From Fluviicola sp. (GTDB lineage: Bacteria > Bacteroidota > Bacteroidia > Flavobacteriales_D > Crocinitomicaceae): DNA of 64,000 nt. The DNA lies in the NCBI GenBank assembly GCA_029866325.1, contig JARWZO010000007.1, forward strand, positions 1 through 64,000. Direction: 5' to 3'. Shown here one piece after another: positions 18,518 to 26,300 of this stretch. Numbering within the stretch: position 1 is the stretch's first letter; each line of letters starts with the position of its first letter. Below the pieces are notes generated by a model. That model saw nothing but the letters and a program-made list of their open reading frames with translations. It was not told the DNA's origin and made no database searches. Made by a program: the position numbers and the translations under genes.

Positions 18518-19078
18518 TTAATCAATTTTAATATTCAAACAGAAAAAGCTGCTGGTATCATTTACAGGTAAAAACTGATACTCTAACTTGTTTCCTGATT
18601 TTCTTGCAATGTCTATCATCCCCAAACCGGCGGTTCCTTTATCGGAAACACTTCCGTTATTGAGCACTTCCTGGTAATAGTGTTTGAGCTCATCTTTGTC
18701 CATACCGTTGATGGCTACCAAACGTCTTTCCAATTCCAAGCCACTTTCGCGATCAATGTAATTGCCGGTGCTGATCACAAACTGATCTTCTTTTTTGGCA
18801 ATCATAAACAACGCCGATTTGGCTTCAATGCGTTCTATGTTTCGATCAACCGATTCTGCACCGTCATCTATATGATGGTACAAATTCTGCAGACATTCTA
18901 CCAATACATTAAAAACCTTCTTCTTTGTTTTCGGAGATTCGTCCATGTAATCCATTTTCGATTCCATGATTGAAAGCACCGAAGTGAGGAGATCCGATGT
19001 AACAACACCTTTAAAGGAAAGCAAAATATTTTCGCGCTCCATGGTTTGGTACAATTCGTAGATGTCGTTTTTTATCAT
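18518..19078 (-). CDS. SiaB-family protein kinase
   Basis: 186 residues, cytoplasmic. A GHKL-type fold with an N-box (VLVECLQNLYHH, about residues 60-72) and a glycine box (KGTAGLGMIDIAR, about 150-162). It matches the SiaB family, which phosphorylates the SiaC switch protein. A likely autonomous start is ATG 19078 with a TATATTTG -7 box 22 bases upstream. siaC follows immediately. The pair forms a two-gene operon that ends at the 18090-18121 terminator. Confidence 0.85.
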   Translation of the reverse strand: MIKNDIYELYQTMERENILLSFKGVVTSDLLTSVLSIMESKMDYMDESPKTKKKVFNVLVECLQNLYHHIDDGAESVDRNIERIEAKSALFMIAKKEDQFVISTGNYIDRESGLELERRLVAINGMDKDELKHYYQEVLNNGSVSDKGTAGLGMIDIARKSGNKLEYQFLPVNDTSSFFCLNIKID

Positions 19079-19100
19079 CGTCGCTTCATTCGAAGTGTGA

Positions 19101-19108
19101 CAAATATA
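19101..19108 (-). promoter_or_regulatory. -7 box for siaB/siaC
   Basis: Minus-strand TATATTTG, a perfect TAnnTTTG match, ends 22 bases before the siaB ATG. Confidence 0.6.
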
Positions 19109-19211
19109 ATAATCCTGTCGAACTTATTATTGCATTAGTAGAAAAAAAGCGGGCGATGGTAGAAATCGTCTGTTTTGAGCTTAGCAAGTGACATTCAAGC
19201 ATTACCGACAC

Positions 19212-20213
19212 TTATTTTCGACTGAAAACCGGAAAAATCAACACCCGCTTCAAATCGAATGAAAACGGATTTTTCCGACTACCGATAAGGTTGACCAACA
19301 ACCTAAATCCGTAACCTGCCTGAAATAAAAACTGTTTTCTGTAATGAACTATAAACAACGCTTTCTGGCGAAAGGAAGTCATATTTGAAAGCGAATGGAT
19401 GATCCACTGCCCGCGCATTAACCCACGCATTAGTCGGTCGTATTTATTACCGCTTCCCTTAAACCGATTGAGTAAGGGCGGAAACGGGGCATCTTTCCAA
19501 TGAGGGAATTTCGTTCTGGAAGCACTTCCCTGAACCTCCCGAACATTCAAATAATTGCCTTGTAATTGCACGATACGGGTTTCAGGTATAGCTGCCAATT
19601 GCCTGAAATGACGATACCAGCAGTCGATTCCTTCATAAAAACGTACCGTTTCTAAAAACCGTTCTTTTTCCATCCATTTTCTGCGGATTACCACATTGCT
19701 TCCTACTCCTATTACGTATTGATGTGAGGTTATTACGCGCATTGGATCAAGCATGTGATAAGCATGTTCTCCTATCGGTTGAAAATAGTGCCGCAACGCG
19801 CCGAAATTAGGATATGCAATGCCACTCGGGAAGAGTTTTACGCTCATTGCCACCAAATCGGCACCGAAGTTTTCAAACAAATCGGCAATGCGCTCGAAAA
19901 AATCGAACGCATACAAATCATCGGCATCAAAAAAGGTGACTACGTCTCCGGTAGATTGATCAAATCCGGCATTTCGCGCCACGCTGATTCCACCGTTTTC
20001 CGGTAGTCGAATGAGTTTTGTTCTGGTGTTTTTCAAGAAAGCTTCCGGAGCGCCGGCAAAAAAAGTCTCTACTTCTTCTGCACTTCCGTCGGTGCTTTTG
20101 TCATCAACCACAATCACTTCATTAGGCCATTTGGTTTGATCAACAATGGATTGTAGCGAGGCTTGAACATAAGGTGCTTTATTGTAAAGCGGAATAATCA
20201 CTGAATAGTTCAT
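19212..20213 (-). CDS. Family 2 glycosyltransferase
   Basis: 333 residues. The GT-A fold begins at once with YSVIIPLYNKAPYVQASLQS; the nucleotide-binding DDKSTDGS follows, and the metal-binding DXD is FDADDLY (about residue 115). Transfers a sugar from a nucleotide donor to a cell-surface glycan or lipid; donor and acceptor cannot be read off. The last 60 residues are basic and hydrophobic, possibly for membrane attachment. It is a single gene, divergent from the methyltransferase gene across 196 bp. Confidence 0.88.
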   Translation of the reverse strand: MNYSVIIPLYNKAPYVQASLQSIVDQTKWPNEVIVVDDKSTDGSAEEVETFFAGAPEAFLKNTRTKLIRLPENGGISVARNAGFDQSTGDVVTFFDADDLYAFDFFERIADLFENFGADLVAMSVKLFPSGIAYPNFGALRHYFQPIGEHAYHMLDPMRVITSHQYVIGVGSNVVIRRKWMEKERFLETVRFYEGIDCWYRHFRQLAAIPETRIVQLQGNYLNVREVQGSASRTKFPHWKDAPFPPLLNRFKGSGNKYDRLMRGLMRGQWIIHSLSNMTSFRQKALFIVHYRKQFLFQAGYGFRLLVNLIGSRKNPFSFDLKRVLIFPVFSRK

Positions 20214-20394
20214 CTGTCAGTATGTTAACTCTGAATTTTGGGTAATAAAACTAGCAGACTCCATAATCCGGGAAAAGCGTAGAAATACCTGTTTTTATTC
20301 CTTGACCATTTTCAAGGATGCTTTTTTGAACTTATGTAGGAATTCCCTCTTGATAATTCATCATTTATAATTCATGAATCCCTAAAGAAAACCG

Positions 20395-20402
20395 TATTTT
20401 TG
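20395..20402 (+). promoter_or_regulatory. -7 box for the 20410 methyltransferase
   Basis: TATTTTTG matches TAnnTTTG and ends 7 bases before the ATG. The expected transcription start falls at or near the start codon, so the message may be leaderless. Confidence 0.55.
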
Positions 20403-20409
20403 CCGTGCA

Positions 20410-21150
20410 ATGCAGACACAGAATACAAACGAATGGTTCGCCTCGTGGTTTGACTCCCCGTATTATCATCTTCTTTACCAGAATAGAGACGAAAATGAAG
20501 CTACTGGGTTTTTAACGCTTTTGACTACCCATCTTCGTTTGCCCAAAACAGCTCATTTACTCGATTTGGCTTGTGGTGCCGGACGACATTCACGCGTATT
20601 GCATAATTTGGGATACCGTGTTACCGGTTGCGACCTTTCACCCAACAGCATTCGTGAAGCGCAGGAAAAAGCAACGGAAGGAATGGATTTTTTTGTGCAC
20701 GACATGCGCAATCCGCTTCCCGGAAAGTACGATGTAACACTCAACCTGTTTACCAGTTTCGGGTATTTTGATAATGTGCTAGACAACGCCAAAGTGCTGA
20801 CCAGTGTAGCCAATTCACTTACCGAAAACGGACTTCTGATCATCGATTTCATGAATGCCGAAAAGGTGATTCGCGAATTGAAAATGCGTCAGGAAATTGT
20901 TCAAGACGGCATTATTTTCCACATAAAACGCGAAGTTTCCAATGGGAAAATTGTGAAAACCATTGCGTTTGAAGCCGAAGGACAATCGCATTTTTACCAG
21001 GAAAAAGTCCAAGCACTCGACCTCATTGATTTCCAGCAATTGTTGGGGAATGCAGGCTTTGATATTTTGGAAACACGTGGTAATTACGCACTTGAAATCT
21101 ACAATCCCCTGCTTTCGGATCGCTTAATTTTGATTTGTAAAAAACGATGA
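20410..21150 (+). CDS. Class I SAM-dependent methyltransferase
   Basis: 246 residues. Motif I is LLDLACGAGRHSRVL (about residues 50-64), motif II YRVTGCDLSPNSI, and the post-motif stretch PLTENGLLIIDFMNAEKV, as in small-molecule methyltransferases. The N-terminus (WFASWFDSPYYHLLYQNR) is a recognisable sub-family lead that binds substrate. The substrate is unknown. The gene ends in an ATGA overlap with the ZIP transporter, so both are probably co-translated. Confidence 0.85.
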   Translation: MQTQNTNEWFASWFDSPYYHLLYQNRDENEATGFLTLLTTHLRLPKTAHLLDLACGAGRHSRVLHNLGYRVTGCDLSPNSIREAQEKATEGMDFFVHDMRNPLPGKYDVTLNLFTSFGYFDNVLDNAKVLTSVANSLTENGLLIIDFMNAEKVIRELKMRQEIVQDGIIFHIKREVSNGKIVKTIAFEAEGQSHFYQEKVQALDLIDFQQLLGNAGFDILETRGNYALEIYNPLLSDRLILICKKR

Positions 21151-21872
21151 GCGAGTTACTTCTCAATACACTGTTTCTAATTCTATCGGTCGTTTCCGGC
21201 GGATTGATTGTGTTGTTTCTGGAACGCAAGAATCAGCAGCAACTGATCAAACTATCACTGGCATTCAGCGGTGGTTTTTTATTGGCTATTGCCTTCACCC
21301 ATTTCTTGCCGGAATTATACGCAGACAACTCCTTTTCTATCGGCGTATGGATTTTGATGGGCTTCTTGGTGCAATTATTTTTGGAATATTTTTCGGGCGG
21401 AATTGAACACGGGCACATTCACGTGCACGGTCAACGTAAAATTCCGTATGCATTATTGCTCTCACTTTCGGTACACTCTTTTATTGAAGGCATTCCGTTG
21501 GCAGGTTTCGGACATGAATCCAGTCACGATCACCACCACCACGAATCGCTGTTATTAGGGATTTTGTTACACCAATTACCCGTAGCCATTGCGTTGATGA
21601 CTTTGTTACGTCAGTCGAACTTGAGCTTACAAAAAAGTTGGTTCTTATTGGGCGTTTTTGGGCTCATGACACCTATGGGAATGTTCTTGGGTTGGATCAT
21701 GGAAAGCAACGGTGATTTCGCTTACATGGATGTTTTGTTGGCTATTGTTGTAGGGATGTTCCTGCATATTTCGACTACTATTATCTTTGAAACCAGCGAA
21801 AACCACAAATTTAATCTGGCAAAACTGACTGCCATTCTATTAGGTGTAGGATTGAGTTTTTGTATCATTTGA
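21147..21872 (+). CDS. ZIP-family divalent metal transporter
   Basis: 241 residues with about eight membrane segments. A His-rich loop (HGHIHVHG) and a second cluster (GHESSHDHHHHE) fit metal binding. The family transport motif sits in the fourth segment, LLSLSVHSFIEGIPLAG, and again in ILLHQLPVAIALM, giving the paired His/Glu metal site. It probably imports zinc or a similar divalent metal into the cytoplasm. It is translationally coupled to the upstream methyltransferase. Confidence 0.9.
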   Translation: MSELLLNTLFLILSVVSGGLIVLFLERKNQQQLIKLSLAFSGGFLLAIAFTHFLPELYADNSFSIGVWILMGFLVQLFLEYFSGGIEHGHIHVHGQRKIPYALLLSLSVHSFIEGIPLAGFGHESSHDHHHHESLLLGILLHQLPVAIALMTLLRQSNLSLQKSWFLLGVFGLMTPMGMFLGWIMESNGDFAYMDVLLAIVVGMFLHISTTIIFETSENHKFNLAKLTAILLGVGLSFCII

Positions 21873-22093
21873 TAGAATCGCTCTACACATTTTTCTCGAA
21901 AAAGGAACCAATACACTCGTTTTTAGACTAAAAGCAATTTTTATCTATATGAAAAATCCATTACCTTTTTTGATCCGCTTAACTATCAACAAGCTGATTA
22001 CCAGCGTATTAAATCTTTGTCATCCATTTGTCTGAACGATTCATTTTTTTAATTGGAATTCCTATCTTAGTTTAGTGCTCAAATACATTAATT

Positions 22094-23347
22094 ATGAAAG
22101 CACTTAATACCTTAACAATCATTCTTTTATTTTCTATTTTTTCAAACACCGTTTTCGCTGTTGACCGCGTTGTGCAACAGGGTGGGCCTGTTGGAACCTT
22201 CGCTTCTATTTCAGCTGCAATTACTGCTGCTACAGATGGTGATCTAATCATTATCAATAACAGAACAGATGGTCTTCCTTGGTTAGAGAACTTATCGGTA
22301 GGTAAAACGCTCACATTTGTTTCTGCAGTTGATAATATTCAATGGTGGATGGAAGGAACAATTGCTATCACAATGGCAGAAGGTAGAAATGTAACGATTA
22401 TTGGGTTGCGTAATACTTCTGCTTCAGGAACAATTACTAAAAATGGAACCACACCTGTAAACCGTACAGTTGTAAATATCCTTTACTCTGACATTGCAGC
22501 AAGTATAGATATGGGAACTGCAGGAATTAATTTTTACCTTGGTTCATCAAAAGCAGGGGCTGTATATTATTCGTACGGAAAGATCTATGGTAATGATATC
22601 CGTTCATTAGCATGTAGTTCTGACGCAGTAAGTACAGAAGACGTCAATCAGATCATCGGTAACAGAATCGGGTTGAACGCAGGTGGTGCTTCCACTAATG
22701 CTCTTACCTATACAAGCAATACCCAATATTTATATTGCAATGCCAATTACGTGCGGGGTGGCTATAATGGCATTCTTATTTCATCTTTAAAATCAGGCGT
22801 TACAACCAATAGAGTTATCAATTGTACAATGACATCAGCCAGTGGCAGCCCTATTCCTGGGAATAACTTCGCAGGACTGTCTTTGACTTTTACATCAGGG
22901 TTGTTAACAGTGGAGAACAGTATATGTTGCTCTTATTATGTCGCATCCAATACGGGGGCACATGGAATCTATGCAACCCCCACTGCGCAAGCGAATACAA
23001 CGTTCACTTACAACATGTATTATAACAGTTACTTCTCCGGAGGGTTTAGTCCTAGCTCATCCTTAGGCAATTTCGCTAGTGGTTCCGCAATACTAACTCA
23101 AGTGAACACAGCTGATGGTTCAATAGCTGGAACAAATCATGTTAACATGGGAAATCCTTCTAATTCTGATTTGGATCTTGATTTATCACGCAATGATATT
23201 GGTGTATTTGGAGGATCATACTCAATGGCTAACTTCTTGCCTTACATGAGCAACGTAGAAAGTTCGCGTGTCAATTTCATGAACACACCTCGTGTTGTGA
23301 ATCAAGGTGGAACAGTAAGTGTTCAAGTGATCGGATACGATAAATAA
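22094..23347 (+). CDS. Secreted parallel beta-helix protein
   Basis: 417 residues with a signal peptide ending NTVFA (about 22). The mature start GTFASISAAITAATDGDLIIIN is the typical entry into a right-handed parallel beta-helix. Rungs with many Asn, Ser, Thr and Gly follow (NRVINCTMTSASG, LTVENSICCSYY). No T9SS tail is evident. Such proteins are often polysaccharide-binding or lyase-like, but no catalytic site can be assigned. The repeat adhesin gene starts 25 bp downstream on the same strand, so the pair is probably one operon. Confidence 0.7.
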   Translation: MKALNTLTIILLFSIFSNTVFAVDRVVQQGGPVGTFASISAAITAATDGDLIIINNRTDGLPWLENLSVGKTLTFVSAVDNIQWWMEGTIAITMAEGRNVTIIGLRNTSASGTITKNGTTPVNRTVVNILYSDIAASIDMGTAGINFYLGSSKAGAVYYSYGKIYGNDIRSLACSSDAVSTEDVNQIIGNRIGLNAGGASTNALTYTSNTQYLYCNANYVRGGYNGILISSLKSGVTTNRVINCTMTSASGSPIPGNNFAGLSLTFTSGLLTVENSICCSYYVASNTGAHGIYATPTAQANTTFTYNMYYNSYFSGGFSPSSSLGNFASGSAILTQVNTADGSIAGTNHVNMGNPSNSDLDLDLSRNDIGVFGGSYSMANFLPYMSNVESSRVNFMNTPRVVNQGGTVSVQVIGYDK

Positions 23348-23372
23348 TTTGTCCTATATAACTAGTGGTTCG

Positions 23373-26300
23373 ATGATGCAAAAACTTGCATATCTCATTC
23401 TTTTTTGTACCCTCACCTTCTCGGTTTGGGGGCAAAAAGTAGTGACCCAAGGTGAATATTATTGGGATACGGATCCCGGACAAGGAAATGGTATTGCTCT
23501 AACGGCTACCGACGGCAGTTTCGATGAAACACTCGAAGATTTATTTGCCAATGGAATCGACGTTTCATTGCTCTCAGTAGGCCCGCACTCGTTTAATGTG
23601 CGGATCAAGGGGCAAAACGGAACATGGAGTAATGTATTTAAACAAACCATTGTTGTCAACGGCCCGCTTTCCATCATCACGCGCGTTATCAATGTAACGC
23701 AAGGTGAATATTTTTGGGACACTGACCCCGGTAACGGAAACGGAACTCCGCTTTTCGCTACTGATGGAGCATTTGATGAAGCGTTGGAAGATTTATTCCG
23801 AAACGGCATTGATGTTTCTCTACTCTCGCTTGGCGCGCACTCGTTTAATGTGCGCATCAAAGGACAAGACGCTAACTGGAGCAGCGTATTTAAACAAACA
23901 ATTTACCTCGAAGGTCCGCTTACAACCATCACTCGTACCATCAACGTAACGCAAGGTGAATATTTCTGGGATACTGATCCTGGAACAGGAAACGGAACAC
24001 CACTGTTTGCAACCGACGGCGCATTTGATGAGGCGTTGGAAGATTTATTCCGCAACGGTATTGATGTTTCTGCTCTTCCACTTGGTGCGCACTCGTTTAA
24101 TGTGCGTATCAAAGGCCAAAATCCTACGTGGAGCAGTGTTTTTAAGCAAACAATCTATTTAGAAGGTCCTTTAACAATTATAACGCGCACCATTAACGTA
24201 ACGCAAGGCGAATATTTTTGGGATACCGATCCCGGAAACGGAAACGGAACACCGCTTTTTGCGACAGACGGTACGTTTGATGAGGCGTTGGAAGATTTAT
24301 TCCGCAACGGAATTGATGTTTCGGCACTAGCTCTTGGAGCGCATTCGTTTAACGTGCGGATCAAAGGGCAAAATCCCACATGGAGTAATGTTTTTAAGCA
24401 AACGATCTATTTGGAAGGCCCTTTAACAACCATAACGCGCACCATTAAAGTAACGCAAGGTGAATATTTCTGGGATACCGATCCCGGAACTGGAAACGGA
24501 ACTCCGCTGTTTGCTACCGACGGAAACTTTGATGAAGCATTGGAAGATTTATTCCGCAATGGGATTGATATTTCGGCACTTGCACTTGGCGCGCATTCGT
24601 TCAATGTGCGTATCAAAGGCCAAGATGCTAACTGGAGCAGTGTTTTTAAGCAAACAATCTATTTGGAAGGTCCGCTTACACTACTCACTCGAAATATCCG
24701 CGTGACACAAGGAGAATATTTCTGGGATACCGATCCGGGACAAGGAAACGGCTCTCCACTTTTAGCAGCTGACGGATCATTCAACACTGCCTTGGAAAAC
24801 TTACTCCAAACAGGCATCGACGTTTCATCTTTATCGCTTGGAGCGCATAATTTCAGTGTTAGAGTAAAAGGTCTAGACGGTGGTTGGAGTGCTGTATTCA
24901 AACAAACGATTTTCGTAGAATGTTCTGCACCAACTGCACCAACTATTTCAATTGCGGTTACCGGAAATGGCGCTTGCCAGGGAACTACCGTTCAATTTAC
25001 GGCAACGGCAATAAATGGCGGACCAACCCCAACTTATATATGGTATGTCAACGGAACTCCTTCAGGAACAAACTCTCCGTTTTTCAATACTTCAACGCTT
25101 GTAAACGGTGATATTGTCAGCTGTCAATTGACCAGTAATTCCGGTTGTGCGAGTCCGTTAACGGCTTCAAGTAACAGCATCAATGTGACGCTTACGCCAA
25201 CCGTAACTCCTACGTTGAGTGTCAGTGCTTCGCCGGGTACAACTATTTGTGCCGGAACCAATGTTACGTTTACAGCAACTACAAGTAACGGTGGAGGAAG
25301 CCCAGCCTATCAATGGAAAGTGAACGGATTGGATGTAGGTTCGAATAGCACGACTTTCTCTTCTTCAACGCTGGTGAACGGAGATGTTGTAACCTGTGTG
25401 TTTACCAGCAACGCGACGTGTGCCGTTCCATCACAATTAACTAGCTCAGGAATCACGATGACTGTTCAGCCGGTTGTGACTCCATCCGTGTTGATTTCGT
25501 CTTCCACAAGCAACATCATTTGCGCAGGAACTTCGGTAACATTTACAGCTACCCCAACCAATGGAGGTACACCAAGTTATCAATGGCAGGTCAATGGAAG
25601 TAATGTTGGCACCAACGCCTCTACTTATTCAACAAGCGGATTAGCAAATGGTAATGTGGTTACCTGTATCATCACTTCTTCATTGGCATGCGTAACCAGC
25701 AGTACCGCAACTAGCAACGGCATTACCATGACGGTAAATCCTTTGGTTACAACAAGTGTTTCCATTGCAAGTGGAAGCGGATCTGTAATTTGCCAAGGAA
25801 CGTCTGTCACATTTACGGCAACTCCTGTCAACGGTGGTTCACCAAGTTATCAGTGGGAAGTCAACGGATTCAGTGTAGGAACAAATGCCAACACGTTTAC
25901 AACAAATACACTTGTAAACGGTGATGTAGTAACCTGTGAAATGAGTAGCAGTTTGCCATGTGCAAGTCCTGCTATTGCGGTAAGTAACTCCATCACCATG
26001 ACGGTGAATTCTACTGCTGCGCCTACTGCTTCAATTACATCCACTCAAGGAAACACCATTTGTGGAGGAACTACAGTGAACTTCACAGCGTCAGGAACCA
26101 ACTTAGGTGCTTCACCAACCTATCAATGGAAATTGAACGGATCGAATGTTGGAAGCAACCTCAACACGTATAGTAATTCCACACTTGTAAATGGCGATGT
26201 GGTCACTTGCGAAATCATCAGCAACGCGCCTTGTGTGACTGGATCAACAGCTTTCAGTAACAGCATCTCGTTTACGGTAACTACACCTGTTGTACCTACC

